From CAZSSH01 sp964609825 (GTDB lineage Bacteria > Verrucomicrobiota > Lentisphaeria > Victivallales > Victivallaceae), in the NCBI GenBank assembly GCA_964609825.1, contig CAZSSH010000010.1, positions 496,001 to 560,000 on the forward strand: DNA of 64,000 bases, written 5' to 3'. Under the pieces are notes generated by a model. It was not told the DNA's origin. It was given only the letters and a program-made list of their open reading frames with translations, and searched no databases. Position numbers and translations under genes: made by a program. Of the stretch, positions 1-9,108 are shown piece by piece. Numbering within the stretch: the first letter of the stretch is position 1; every line of letters begins with the position of its first letter.

Positions 1-551
1 GTCAATTGCTGGCGGAGATTTTGTACCGGGTGGTTGATGCGCATTACGACAAAGGCATTCAATTGGCCTTTGTCGCCAACGGGAGTTATCAAAAGGTGTT
101 TCGCGACATCGTCGCTTTTCACGATCTTTATGATCGGGTTACGGTTTGCGATTTTGACGAGGGTTTGTCGCGTCTGGCGTTTGCCGCCAGCGATTTTGTA
201 CTGATGCCGTCCTTGTTTGAGCCCTGCGGTTTGCCGCAGATGACCAGTCAGTATTACGGCTCGCTGCCGATCGTCCACGATACCGGCGGCTTGCATGACA
301 CGGTCGAGCACTTGAGTCAGGACGGCAATGTCGGCAATGGATTCCGCTTTGAGAATTATGACTCCAATGGACTCATGTGGGCGGTCAATCAGGCAATGCA
401 TTTTTACGCCCGCGAAGCAGATTTCCGCGAAAAAGTGATTTCACGGGTTATGATTGAGGCAAAAGAACGTTTTAACCATGACAAGACCGCCGCCGAATAT
501 ATCAAACTGTACGAAAAGATGCTTGACAGACCTTTGGTAAAACATGATTGA
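1..551 (+). CDS. glgA: Glycogen synthase (GT5), C-terminal part, 5' truncated by window edge
   Basis: The reading frame is open from the first bases, so the gene starts upstream of the window; about 183 C-terminal codons are visible. The protein carries the GT-B nucleotide-sugar motif FEPCGLPQ and then GGLHDTV, the signature of GT5 glycogen/starch synthases, which elongate alpha-1,4-glucan from ADP-glucose (or UDP-glucose) in the cytoplasm. The stop codon overlaps the start of the downstream branching-enzyme gene by 8 bases, so the two are translationally coupled. The missing N-terminal half would hold the KTGGL-type motif. The family call is firm; the donor sugar cannot be told from this part. 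Confidence 0.9.
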   Translation, partial: QLLAEILYRVVDAHYDKGIQLAFVANGSYQKVFRDIVAFHDLYDRVTVCDFDEGLSRLAFAASDFVLMPSLFEPCGLPQMTSQYYGSLPIVHDTGGLHDTVEHLSQDGNVGNGFRFENYDSNGLMWAVNQAMHFYAREADFREKVISRVMIEAKERFNHDKTAAEYIKLYEKMLDRPLVKHD

Positions 552-2544
552 CAAGGCGCTCAGCAACACCCCGCATAAATTGTCCCAAGACGTTTATCTG
601 AAACCGTTTTGGGACAAAATCAAAGCGCGCAAAGCCGCCGCAACCGCCAAAGAAAAATCGATTACCGGCAAACAGCCGCTGGTCGATTTTGCCAATGCCC
701 ACAAATATTACGGGCTGCATTGGGTCAAAAACGGGTGGATCTTTCGCGAATGGGCTCCCAATGCCGCGGCGGTGTATTTTACCGGTGACTTTTGCGCTTG
801 GCGCAAGCTTGATGAGTACCGGCTTAAAGCTTTGGGGGCTGGAGCTTGGGAAATCAGTTTGCCCGGAGAGCTGTTAAGGCACGAGATGCACTACGGGTTG
901 TTTGTCGAGTGGCCCGGCGGCGGTGGCATCCGTATCCCCGCTTATGCCAATTATGTTGTGCAGGACCCCAAGACCAAGCTCTTCAGCGCCATGGTCTGGC
1001 ACCCTGAAAATCCGTACCGTTTCCGCCATTTGTCGCCCAAGCTCAAAGCTGCACCCCTGATTTACGAAAGTCATGTCGGCATGGCGCAGGAGGAGGCCAA
1101 GATCGGCTCCTTTAACGAGTACCGGGAGAAAATTTTGCCGATGATCTCCGGGAGCGGCTACAACACCATCCAGTTTATGGCCATCATGGGGCACCCGTAT
1201 TACGGTTCCTTTGGTTACCATGTCGCCAATTTTTACTCAATCGCGTCGCGTTTCGGGACTCCGGAGGAATTCAAACAACTGGTCGATGCCGCGCACGGGA
1301 TGGGGCTCAAGGTGATCATCGACCTGGTGCACTCACATGCGGTTAAAAATGAGGACGAGGGGCTTGCCCGCTTTGATGGGACGCGCTATGCTTATTTTCA
1401 TGCCGGAGCGCGCGGCGAGCACCGTGCCTGGGATTCGTTGTGTTTCAATTATGACAAACCCGAGGTGCTGCATTTTTTGCTCTCCAATTGCAAATATTAT
1501 CTAGAGGAGTACCACATCGATGGTTTCCGCTTTGACGGTGTCACCAGTATGCTTTACAGCCATCACGGGCTCAATAAAGTATTTACTTCATATCAGGATT
1601 ATTTCGGCAGCGATGTTGACGAGCAGGCGATTATTTATCTCACATTGGCTAACCGGTTGATTCATCAATACCGACCGGAAGCGATTACCGTGGCCGAGGA
1701 CGTGAGCGGGATGCCCGGTTTGGCGGCGCCGACGGCGGACGGCGGGATCGGCTTTGATTACCGTCTGGCCATGGGGGTTACCGATATGTGGTTTAAGGTA
1801 TTTGACATGCCTGACGAGCTCTGGAGCATGAATTACATTTACCATGAGCTCACCAATCGCCGCGAGGACGAAAAAACGATCAGTTATGTCGAGTGTCACG
1901 ATCAGGGGATTGTCGGCGGCCAGACGGCGATTTTTCGCCTTGCCGGCTCGGCAATGTATGACTCGATGTCGGTCTTTACTGACAATATGGCAATCAGCCG
2001 CGCGATTGCTTTGCATAAAATGATCCGGCTGGCGACGATTGCCACCGCCGGCAATGGTTATCTTAACTTTATGGGCAACGAGTTCGGCCACCCCGAGTGG
2101 ATCGATTTCCCGCGCGAGGGTAACAACTGGTCGATGTGGTATGCCCGGCGGCAGTGGTCACTGGTGATGGACAAAAATCTCCGTTACCGGCACTTGGCCA
2201 ACTTTGACCGGGCGATGATCAACTGTGTGGAGAGCCACGAGAATTTTTATTTGCGCAAGGTCCAAAAGATCCATATTGATGAAAACAATATGATCATGAT
2301 TTTTGAGCGCGACGGTTTGTTTTTCTGCTTCAACTTTCACCCGACCAACTCGGTCAGTGATTATGAGTTTGAGGTGCCGGGGGGCAAATTTGAGCTGGTG
2401 CTTGACTCGGATGCGGCGGTATTCGGCGGCTTTAAACGGGTGGCGGGCGATCAGCAATATTTTGCCTTGCAGCGGCCGTCCGGGATGCATTTAAGCATCT
2501 ATTTACCCTGCCGGACGGCGCTGGTGTTGCAAAAGATCAACTAA
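544..2544 (+). CDS. glgB: 1,4-alpha-glucan branching enzyme, eukaryote-type (GH13_8-like)
   Basis: A 666-aa enzyme that introduces alpha-1,6 branches into glycogen. An N-terminal CBM48-like region (FREWAPNA around residue 70) precedes the GH13 barrel. The catalytic residues are visible: nucleophile Asp331 in GFRFDGV, acid Glu385 in VAEDVSG, and the transition-state Asp453 in ECHDQG. The segments HGLNKVFTSYQDYFG, VAEDVSGMPGL and GGIGFDYRLAM resemble the animal/plant branching enzymes rather than the classic E. coli-type GlgB. It overlaps the upstream glycogen synthase gene by 8 bases and its stop overlaps the convergent URO-D gene by 4 bases. No strong Shine-Dalgarno precedes the ATG, which fits coupling to the upstream gene. 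Confidence 0.95.
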   Translation: MIDKALSNTPHKLSQDVYLKPFWDKIKARKAAATAKEKSITGKQPLVDFANAHKYYGLHWVKNGWIFREWAPNAAAVYFTGDFCAWRKLDEYRLKALGAGAWEISLPGELLRHEMHYGLFVEWPGGGGIRIPAYANYVVQDPKTKLFSAMVWHPENPYRFRHLSPKLKAAPLIYESHVGMAQEEAKIGSFNEYREKILPMISGSGYNTIQFMAIMGHPYYGSFGYHVANFYSIASRFGTPEEFKQLVDAAHGMGLKVIIDLVHSHAVKNEDEGLARFDGTRYAYFHAGARGEHRAWDSLCFNYDKPEVLHFLLSNCKYYLEEYHIDGFRFDGVTSMLYSHHGLNKVFTSYQDYFGSDVDEQAIIYLTLANRLIHQYRPEAITVAEDVSGMPGLAAPTADGGIGFDYRLAMGVTDMWFKVFDMPDELWSMNYIYHELTNRREDEKTISYVECHDQGIVGGQTAIFRLAGSAMYDSMSVFTDNMAISRAIALHKMIRLATIATAGNGYLNFMGNEFGHPEWIDFPREGNNWSMWYARRQWSLVMDKNLRYRHLANFDRAMINCVESHENFYLRKVQKIHIDENNMIMIFERDGLFFCFNFHPTNSVSDYEFEVPGGKFELVLDSDAAVFGGFKRVAGDQQYFALQRPSGMHLSIYLPCRTALVLQKIN

Positions 2545-3680
2545 TACTTGCCGTAAGTGCGGGCGATTTCCACCATCGCCCGCAAATTTTCCTCCGGGGT
2601 GTCGCGGCCGCACTGGTCGCCGGTGGAGAGGATGAAGCGTCCGCCTTTGGCCGCGTCGTCAATGGCGTCTCTGCAAGCCTTTTTGACCTCCTCAACGGTG
2701 CCGTTAAGCATGATGTTGGTGGTGTGGAGATTGCCCTTTAATACGATTTTGTCACCGTATTTTTGCTTCAGATCGGCCAAAATGCAATCTCCCATCGGCG
2801 GAATTTCCAAGGGATCTATCACGGTAAGTGTGGTCTCATCGGAGAATAATTTAACCAGCTCCGCTTCAGGGCCGCAGGAGTGGACGTGGGTAAAGTACCC
2901 GTACTCTTTGGCAAGCTCCATGCCGCGCTTGATCACAGGGAGTGTCATTTCTTTGACCATCTCCAAGGTTTGCAATACCAGTGTCCCGGAGCCGCCGAAA
3001 CACAAAAAGTCGGGCCGGTACTCGGCCGGCAAGTCGCGCAAATAAGCCATCCGGCGCTCGCAATCGGCCATCATGTTTTGTTTGATTTCTTCCTTTTTCT
3101 CCGGGTGATCAATGAATTCATAGAGTTGCTCCGGATTGTGGATAAAGCAGCTGCTGGCGACAAAAATACCGACCAGTCCCTGATTGCCGAGCTGCGTTTT
3201 GACCCTTTTGAGCCCTTCAAGCCCGAGATCGACCTCTTTGACTCCGGTAAGAGGCTCAAATGACGTTGGGGTTGCAGGTAAATCAATATCGCTTGGCGGC
3301 GTATTCCACGCCGGGGTGAGGTCGCGCCAAAAGACATCGACGGTCGGGTGCCAGCCGTCGGGGCCGCGCCGCTGCGTGACGATGCGCTCCGCAGTGCGGC
3401 TGACGATGTAACGCGGATTGTCCGCTTCAAATTTGGCGCGTTTCTCCAAATCCCACGGAAAGTGAAACCCAAAATACCCGTCCATCAAAGAGTCGATGTC
3501 AAAGTATTTGGCACACTCAATATACGCTTCCCAAATCGGCGGGTCATTGTAAAGATACACATCCCAAAAGGGTTTGCCGGTCATCTTTGCCGGGATCATA
3601 TTGGAGAAATCGGGGGCTACCGGGACGCAGTCGGGGATTTCGCCCCGCAGCACGGTTAAGAGTCGTTCACGTGAAGTCAT
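2541..3680 (-). CDS. Uroporphyrinogen decarboxylase (URO-D) family protein, probable corrinoid-type methyltransferase
   Basis: A 379-aa TIM-barrel protein of the URO-D/MtaA/CmuA superfamily. His267-x-Cys269 (HVHSCG) and Cys357 (GDQCGRDTPEEN) form the HxC-xn-C zinc site used by methyltransferases that move methyl groups to or from corrinoid proteins or coenzyme thiols; true HemE enzymes lack this site. AAAGGA lies 7 bases before the ATG. It is divergent from an AraC regulator, which probably controls it. No corrinoid-binding (B12) protein is next to it, so the substrate is unknown; demethylation of a methoxylated compound is one possibility. Sure of the superfamily, not of the reaction. Confidence 0.8.
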   Translation of the reverse strand: MTSRERLLTVLRGEIPDCVPVAPDFSNMIPAKMTGKPFWDVYLYNDPPIWEAYIECAKYFDIDSLMDGYFGFHFPWDLEKRAKFEADNPRYIVSRTAERIVTQRRGPDGWHPTVDVFWRDLTPAWNTPPSDIDLPATPTSFEPLTGVKEVDLGLEGLKRVKTQLGNQGLVGIFVASSCFIHNPEQLYEFIDHPEKKEEIKQNMMADCERRMAYLRDLPAEYRPDFLCFGGSGTLVLQTLEMVKEMTLPVIKRGMELAKEYGYFTHVHSCGPEAELVKLFSDETTLTVIDPLEIPPMGDCILADLKQKYGDKIVLKGNLHTTNIMLNGTVEEVKKACRDAIDDAAKGGRFILSTGDQCGRDTPEENLRAMVEIARTYGKY

Positions 3681-3713
3681 GATATTTCCTTTGGGTTATT
3701 TATTACTGTCTGC

Positions 3714-3742
3714 TTGCAATATAGTCGCCAACGAGCTATATT
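3714..3742 (+). promoter_or_regulatory. Sigma-70-type promoter for the AraC-family gene
   Basis: TTGCAA (3714-3719), a 17-base spacer, and TATATT (3737-3742). It places the transcript start near 3749, which rules out the longer coding frame that would begin at 3714 and supports the GTG start at 3786. Confidence 0.6.
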
Positions 3743-3785
3743 TCTTCCTGTACAGCGATATTTAATTCTTTTATGGAGGCATCCG

Positions 3786-4607
3786 GTGATCAATGTGCTT
3801 GATTTTGCGGATTATCATATCCGCAACCAAACCGAGTTTCATTTAAATTTTATCGACTTTGACCATCTCACGTATGAGTTGCATACGCACCGTAATTTTT
3901 GCGAGTTTTTTTTGGTCACAGGCGGGGTGATCCGGCAGCATGAAATTGCCGCTGGCCGGGATTTGCGGCGGGGTGCGGCGGTGATGGTGCCGGAGCGCTC
4001 GGCGCACGGCTTTGAGGTGGTGGAGGCTTACGGGGATGTGGGGATGGTCAATCTGGCGTTTCCGCTCCGATTTTTGCGTCACATCCCGAGTGTCGATGCA
4101 GCCGCTTGGGAGCAAGGGGAAATCAAAGTGTTTGAGCTTCTCGAGTCGGACTTTGACACGCTGCTCTCAGACCTGACAGCGCTCTCGCAGGACAACTCCG
4201 ACTGGGAGTTTAAGCTCGAGCACATTTTATACAACTTCATTTATTTTACCCGGTACCGGGGCTGGGCCTCTGATCGCTCGATCCCGCCGTATCTGGCGGC
4301 GGCTTACCAAAAAATGCATCAGATTGAGCATTTGCATCGCGGCGCGGCAAGATTTTTTGAGCTCTGCGGCTGTTCGCCCGATCACGTCTGCCGACTCTGC
4401 AAAAAATATTATCAGGCGACGCCGACGGAGCTCGTAAACGATTTACGCATTCGCCATGTGGCCGAAAAACTGCTGCTTACCGATGAAAAAATTGATGAGC
4501 TTGCCTACCGCGTCGGTTATCGATCGCTGGGGCACTTTTATCAGGAGTTTCACCGCACTTACGGTGAGACACCCCGGCGCTACCGGATGCGTCACCGCCA
4601 ATGGTGA
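3786..4607 (+). CDS. AraC-family transcriptional regulator
   Basis: A 273-aa regulator with an N-terminal cupin-like ligand domain (HTHRNFCEFFLVTGG, then a VPERSAHGF segment) and a C-terminal pair of helix-turn-helix motifs (FELCGCSPDHVCRLCKKYY, then IDELAYRVGYRSLGHFYQEF) ending in the usual TPRRYR. I choose the GTG at 3786 because GGAGG lies 6 bases upstream and a good promoter occupies 3714-3742, inside the longer open frame. It is divergent from the URO-D-family gene and probably regulates it. The cupin suggests a small sugar-like or aromatic effector, but none can be named. Confidence 0.85.
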   Translation: MINVLDFADYHIRNQTEFHLNFIDFDHLTYELHTHRNFCEFFLVTGGVIRQHEIAAGRDLRRGAAVMVPERSAHGFEVVEAYGDVGMVNLAFPLRFLRHIPSVDAAAWEQGEIKVFELLESDFDTLLSDLTALSQDNSDWEFKLEHILYNFIYFTRYRGWASDRSIPPYLAAAYQKMHQIEHLHRGAARFFELCGCSPDHVCRLCKKYYQATPTELVNDLRIRHVAEKLLLTDEKIDELAYRVGYRSLGHFYQEFHRTYGETPRRYRMRHRQW

Positions 4608-4619
4608 TGATTCAAATAA

Positions 4620-5483
4620 TTAAGCATTCAGTGTCTGCATCGGCGACAGCAGCTGTTTGCCGTCGGTAATCAGCAAATACCGGCAATTGGGATCGGCGTC
4701 AAAACGCAATATCCGATCCGGCGGCACCGGATAATCGTGATAAATATACTCCTCAAAAGCATGTTTAAAGCGGTTGACCGTGATTTCCTTGCTGAGCATT
4801 TTGGAGATCAGCGTAAACCAGTGCACCGGCGGCATTGCGTCATCCGGGAGCGAGCGCATGATCAGCGTTACTTTTTGCCCCGGGGAAATTTGCGGCGGCA
4901 CGATCACCCGGCGCTCGACGGTTTCGCGACTGATTACCCAGTGCAGCGTCTCGCCTGCAGTTAAGACCGTCCAACGGTAATATGAGATACTTTTACAGCC
5001 GTAACGGGGCGGGAAATCCAGATGCAAAATAATGTTGCCCGGCGGCCGTTGTTTGAGATCGCAGAGACAGGCCTGGCTGCTGACTTCCGGAAAATAATAT
5101 CCTTCGACCAACTCACTGAAATTTTCGCACTCCAGAGAAAAGTGTGTCGGTCCCTCGTCAAGATCATCGCAGCAAACCGAGAGATCGGCGCCCGGCAACA
5201 AATTGAGCACGGTTTGCTTCTGCAGCTTGGTGGTATCGCGCATCAAAAAATATCCGTGATTACTTCCCAGATAGAGACAATCGCTAGTCTTTGTGAGCGA
5301 AACCGGTAATCGATAGCGACCGAAAATGCATTTGGCAAAAAAATCTTTGGATACGTCAGATCCCAAAAGTTTAACTTGGACCGGTCTTTTTTCCGGTTTT
5401 CCGTCGGGGCGGAAGAGTTGAAAATATTGCCAGCGGTAATTTGCCGGGGCAGGGCTTGGGAAAAAACGTTGCAATAAGGTCAT
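4620..5483 (-). CDS. Protein of unknown function, second gene of a two-gene unit
   Basis: A 287-aa protein that I do not recognise. No signal peptide or membrane segment is visible. It is rich in beta-type sequence with scattered Cys and His, and the stretch around HLDFPPRYGCKSISYYRW may be a domain core. AAAGGA sits well placed before the ATG. The start lies 2 bases after the stop of the upstream membrane-protein gene, so both are probably made from one message. It converges on the AraC gene with only 12 bases between the stops. Confidence 0.6.
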   Translation of the reverse strand: MTLLQRFFPSPAPANYRWQYFQLFRPDGKPEKRPVQVKLLGSDVSKDFFAKCIFGRYRLPVSLTKTSDCLYLGSNHGYFLMRDTTKLQKQTVLNLLPGADLSVCCDDLDEGPTHFSLECENFSELVEGYYFPEVSSQACLCDLKQRPPGNIILHLDFPPRYGCKSISYYRWTVLTAGETLHWVISRETVERRVIVPPQISPGQKVTLIMRSLPDDAMPPVHWFTLISKMLSKEITVNRFKHAFEEYIYHDYPVPPDRILRFDADPNCRYLLITDGKQLLSPMQTLNA

Positions 5484-5485
5484 TG

Positions 5486-5932
5486 TTATCCTTTCGTGAT
5501 CATATCGGTGTCGGACAACTCTTTATGCGAGAGCTCCCGCCCGAAGAGGAGGACAAACAGCAGAAAAAACAAATATCCCCAAAAGACCAGTTGGAGCAGC
5601 AGATAACCCGGACGGGGATCGGAGGTGCTGAGGTTAAGATAATTGGCCGCCAAAAGCAAGAGCGACCATGCCGCCAACAAGCCGTGAACCACTTTTCCGG
5701 TTTGCCTCATGGTAATTTTGAGTAATAACTGGATGACCCCAAACATGGCCAAATTGGCCAAAATAAGATCAAAATGCCAAATGAATCCATGCGGGAAATC
5801 GACTTGCCAAGCGTAAAACGGCATCCCCCGATACCAGGTGGTAACGCCCGGCAAGTGAAATACGATCATTCCCTTGGCCCAAAAAGCCAAGAGGCAGTTT
5901 GCCCACAGCAGGTAACTACACCAACGGTCCAT
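5486..5932 (-). CDS. Small integral membrane protein of unknown function
   Basis: A 148-aa protein with four hydrophobic stretches, roughly at residues 5-25, 50-70, 83-100 and 108-130, and a charged C-terminal tail. GGGAG stands 7 bases before the ATG. The family is not recognised. It sits immediately upstream of a soluble unknown protein in a tight two-gene arrangement, which suggests the two act together, for example as a membrane anchor and a cytoplasmic partner. That is inference from spacing only. Confidence 0.6.
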   Translation of the reverse strand: MDRWCSYLLWANCLLAFWAKGMIVFHLPGVTTWYRGMPFYAWQVDFPHGFIWHFDLILANLAMFGVIQLLLKITMRQTGKVVHGLLAAWSLLLLAANYLNLSTSDPRPGYLLLQLVFWGYLFFLLFVLLFGRELSHKELSDTDMITKG

Positions 5933-5994
5933 AAAATATCTCCCTGATGTTACAATAATGTTTTTTATGTAAAAATCAAGCGGGATATTGGATT

Positions 5995-6567
5995 TTAACG
6001 GTAAATAATTGCGGTATAATCAACCTTGCGATCCATGGATTCTTTGATTTTAGTCAGCATGTCGGACTTTTGTGTGCTCCAACCAAAGACAAGGCCGTCG
6101 GGCGACAACGGGATGGTGATGGCGCGGTAATCTCTCACGATGACAATCGAGCCGGAGAGATTGCCGGTAAATGGGACATTGCCCTCGGTCATGATTTCGC
6201 CGCGACTGTCGGGATACCATGATAAGGGTCGTGAATTATCCGTGGAGAGCTCCGGAATTTGCAGGGTTGCGGCAAGGGTGCCTTTGAGCGTGACGGCTTG
6301 ACCGTTGAGCGCAAGTACGGAGTTGTCAAAAACCAGACAGGCATCCTCAAAATTGCCTGCGTTTTGCAAAAGACGGTCAAACATCTCTTGAATGGAGCTC
6401 TGGACGGTTTGCGTCTGCGCTTGATCCAGCGCGGGATCGCCGGCAAAATGTTCCCAGTGATATGCAATGACCGCCGGGCGCCGCGGCTCTTTTTTTGCGA
6501 TTTGCGGATGGCTGCAACCGCAGATAATCAGCAACAGCAACGGCAGCAGATACACGAGTTTGAGCAT
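5995..6567 (-). CDS. Putative lipoprotein of unknown function
   Basis: A 190-aa protein beginning with a hydrophobic leader that ends in IICGC, a lipobox-like site, so it is probably exported and lipid-anchored. I use the ATG at 6567 rather than the upstream GTG at 6573 because AAGGAG lies 8 bases before the ATG and only 2 before the GTG. The mature part is not recognised. It starts 18 bases after the stop of the MFS transporter gene on the same strand and may be co-transcribed with it. Confidence 0.65.
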   Translation of the reverse strand: MLKLVYLLPLLLLIICGCSHPQIAKKEPRRPAVIAYHWEHFAGDPALDQAQTQTVQSSIQEMFDRLLQNAGNFEDACLVFDNSVLALNGQAVTLKGTLAATLQIPELSTDNSRPLSWYPDSRGEIMTEGNVPFTGNLSGSIVIVRDYRAITIPLSPDGLVFGWSTQKSDMLTKIKESMDRKVDYTAIIYR

Positions 6568-6585
6568 GGGCACAACTCCTTGTTT

Positions 6586-8046
6586 TCAGTCTTTGACTCC
6601 GGGGCAGCAAGGCTGCAAAGCAGAGTCGGGCTCAACTCCCGAAAGGTTGGGTACCTTGGCTGCATAGTGCTCGTCGCCGCCCTGGGCTTTCCAACTTTGA
6701 TAAACTTTGTATAAGAAAAACAGCATCAGCGAAAAAAAGAAAAGCTGCCACACCGGGATAAAGGCATACGCCCGCTCTTTGCCGACCCAGCGGCCCAGCT
6801 GGTCAAAAAAGACCCCGACCAATGTACCGTTAACGATCAATGCAAAGGAGCGCCACATCGCGTTAGCCGAGCAAAACTGGCCGTAATGCGAGCGCGGAAA
6901 CAATCGCATAAACATCGGCGGGTCGAGGACGCCGATCATCGCACTCACCGGCGCGGTCAGTCCCACGGCGTAAAGCATGTAAAGAAAGTAGGACATTTGC
7001 GGCGAGGGTTGAAAGAATATCCAGGTCATCATCGCCGGCAATACCAGTACAATTTGGAGGATAATGCCAATCAGGACGATGCGGATCGGATGAAAACGGT
7101 CGGCCAGATAGCCGGAAACCGTGATCATCACCCCGGTGACGATGCACATTACCCCGTTGATCTGGCCGATCTGACCGACGTCGAGTCCGATCGACAGCAA
7201 AAACAGCAAGCTGAAGGGGCCTACCGCATAAGCGCTCGCCAATGCCATGCCAACCAAAAAGATATAAATATAATGCGGCATGGAGTGGCACTCTTTGCAA
7301 AAAGTGATGACTCCGGCGATCACTCCGGTTTTATTTTTGACATTGGGTGTCGGCGGCGGATACTCGCCCTCTTTGACCCGCAGACACATGAGGCCAAAGC
7401 CGACAAAATAAAGAACCGCCGCGCCGATAAAAATCTCCGATGCATGGCTCTCGGCATATTTAAAGATGAAAAAGTTGTAAGTGGCCGCCGCGATCATGGA
7501 GACAATGCGAAACCAGGACATAAAACGCGCCAGCAATTTTTCGGGCACGACGTCGTTAAACAAATACCAGAAAACCGAGTTGACGAAGGTATTGAAAAAG
7601 CTGAAAGCGATCATCATGACGGCGATGACCACCACCGCAAACTGGGTTTCGCTCAAACCCATCGTATAGTCGCTGATATGCTGATAGAGCCACAAGCCGA
7701 TTTTGTCAGCAAAGCCCACGCACAGTAAAAAGAACACCGTTAAGGGCGCCGTAAAAAGAATAAAAGGAATGCGCCGCCCCCATTTGCTGCGGAAACGGTC
7801 GCTTTTAAAGCTGATCACCGGGTTGCACACCGAGTTGATGATCATCGGGATCGTGGTCATGATCAAACCGATAGAGGTATTGTCGGCGCCGAGCGCGCGA
7901 AATTTTAAGGGCATGATGCTGGGGACCACGGTCTCCATCAGCATATAGCAAAAGTCGCCCCACAAAAGCCAGCAGAAAAGGATGCCCAATGAAGCCTTGG
8001 TATACGTGAGAGTCCCGACGTGATAGGTGTGCGTTTGTTGCTCCAT
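6586..8046 (-). CDS. MFS transporter, probable sugar:cation symporter (GPH/SLC45-like)
   Basis: A 486-aa protein with about twelve membrane segments. The loop after helix 2 carries SFKSDRFRSKWGRRIPFIL, a form of the MFS signature D-R-x-x-x-x-x-G-R-R-x-x-x seen in sucrose/glucuronide-type carriers. The long first loop (LGADNTSIGLIMTTIP) and the MWRSFALIVNG segment also resemble this group. AGGGA stands just upstream of the ATG. A good promoter and a candidate operator (8073-8088) lie before it. Given the glycosidases in the window it probably imports a mono- or disaccharide; the substrate is not known. Confidence 0.8.
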   Translation of the reverse strand: MEQQTHTYHVGTLTYTKASLGILFCWLLWGDFCYMLMETVVPSIMPLKFRALGADNTSIGLIMTTIPMIINSVCNPVISFKSDRFRSKWGRRIPFILFTAPLTVFFLLCVGFADKIGLWLYQHISDYTMGLSETQFAVVVIAVMMIAFSFFNTFVNSVFWYLFNDVVPEKLLARFMSWFRIVSMIAAATYNFFIFKYAESHASEIFIGAAVLYFVGFGLMCLRVKEGEYPPPTPNVKNKTGVIAGVITFCKECHSMPHYIYIFLVGMALASAYAVGPFSLLFLLSIGLDVGQIGQINGVMCIVTGVMITVSGYLADRFHPIRIVLIGIILQIVLVLPAMMTWIFFQPSPQMSYFLYMLYAVGLTAPVSAMIGVLDPPMFMRLFPRSHYGQFCSANAMWRSFALIVNGTLVGVFFDQLGRWVGKERAYAFIPVWQLFFFSLMLFFLYKVYQSWKAQGGDEHYAAKVPNLSGVEPDSALQPCCPGVKD

Positions 8047-8072
8047 AGTTTCCCTGATGATATTGTTATTTG

Positions 8073-8088
8073 ATCAAAACGATTTGAT
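8073..8088. promoter_or_regulatory. Candidate operator before the MFS gene
   Basis: Perfect inverted repeat ATCAAA-N4-TTTGAT located at the likely transcription start just downstream of the -10 box. Position and symmetry suit a repressor site; the protein that binds is not known. Confidence 0.35.
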
Positions 8089-8089
8089 T

Positions 8090-8118
8090 ACTATATCATC
8101 ATTATCCATAAATTGCAA
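8090..8118 (-). promoter_or_regulatory. Sigma-70-type promoter for the MFS gene
   Basis: On the minus strand: TTGCAA (8113-8118), a 17-base spacer, TATAGT (8090-8095), followed by about 40 bases to the ATG. Confidence 0.6.
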
Positions 8119-8156
8119 GCGGCAAGAATAATTTTGCCGCCTACTTTGTTGAATCA

Positions 8157-9095
8157 TTATTTTTTGTTGCCAACGGCAGTTTTGCGGCTCTCGCCAAGAG
8201 TGACTTTGACTTTGGGCGGCAGATTTCGAGTGATATCTTCCACCTCCTGCGGCGAAAATCCGCAAAAGGAGATGGCAGAAAGCAATGGCAATTGCTGCAA
8301 TACTTGCGGATTGCCGATGGTGCAATCGATAAAACTCAACGTGGTCAGGGCTGGAGCGCTTCTTTCGAGTCCGGCCAAGTCAAAATTGCCTTCTTCAAAA
8401 ACGAGACGATTTACTTTTGGGCATGCTTTCATCAAATTGAGATAATTTTTAATTTTACCGAATACAACGATGTAATCCAGTGTTTCCGGCAGTTTTACCG
8501 CGGTGTCGGTCACATCGGTCGTGACGGAAAAGCTGCCGAGGACAATGCTTTTCAGATTGGGAAACCATGACAATATCGCCGGGTCAAAGGAGCCGTCGAC
8601 AGATGAATTAATTGCCATTGACACGATGTTGCCATTGTTTTCAGCAGGCAGTATCAACTTGTCCGGCGGCGACACTACTGTAAATGATTTGACATTGGGC
8701 ATGGCGGCAAACCGGTCAAAATTAATCGCAAAGTCCTGTGCGGTTATCATGTTCAACGACTCGATGCTGGTTCCGGACAAGTCGGGAATTTCTTTTATTT
8801 TACAATGGATGTCTATGCTGCACTTGATTTTACCGAGTTTTCTCAATTTTCGCAATTGGTAGATACTTCTGTCTCCGCTCAATACGGTTATCAGTTTGTT
8901 GCCGAATAGTGTTTGACACGATACTGCGGGAGGGGGATTCTCCGGATTGTCGGACAGCAACATTTTTTGCAATTTTCGGGCAATTACGTCGTCGCTGTCC
9001 TGCGTCGAAATCAAAATGACCGTCCGGTAATAATATGTCACTCCGGCAATGAGGCATAAGAGTATGGCAGCGGTTAAAATAATTTTGAGTTTCAC
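8157..9095 (-). CDS. Membrane-anchored protein with leucine-rich-repeat-like sequence
   Basis: A 312-aa protein with one N-terminal hydrophobic segment (residues 4-25), probably a signal anchor. From about residue 80 it has irregular repeats of roughly 22-25 residues of the type LPxLxxLxLxxCxI (for example SAPALTTLSFIDC and QLPLLSAISFCGF), which suggests a divergent LRR solenoid outside the cytoplasmic membrane. Translation starts at GTG (9095), with GGGAG 6 bases upstream. It lies 13 bases downstream of another membrane-anchored unknown, and the two form a likely operon. The partner or ligand is unknown. Confidence 0.55.
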   Translation of the reverse strand: MKLKIILTAAILLCLIAGVTYYYRTVILISTQDSDDVIARKLQKMLLSDNPENPPPAVSCQTLFGNKLITVLSGDRSIYQLRKLRKLGKIKCSIDIHCKIKEIPDLSGTSIESLNMITAQDFAINFDRFAAMPNVKSFTVVSPPDKLILPAENNGNIVSMAINSSVDGSFDPAILSWFPNLKSIVLGSFSVTTDVTDTAVKLPETLDYIVVFGKIKNYLNLMKACPKVNRLVFEEGNFDLAGLERSAPALTTLSFIDCTIGNPQVLQQLPLLSAISFCGFSPQEVEDITRNLPPKVKVTLGESRKTAVGNKK

Positions 9096-9108
9096 GGTGT
9101 TCTCCCGG

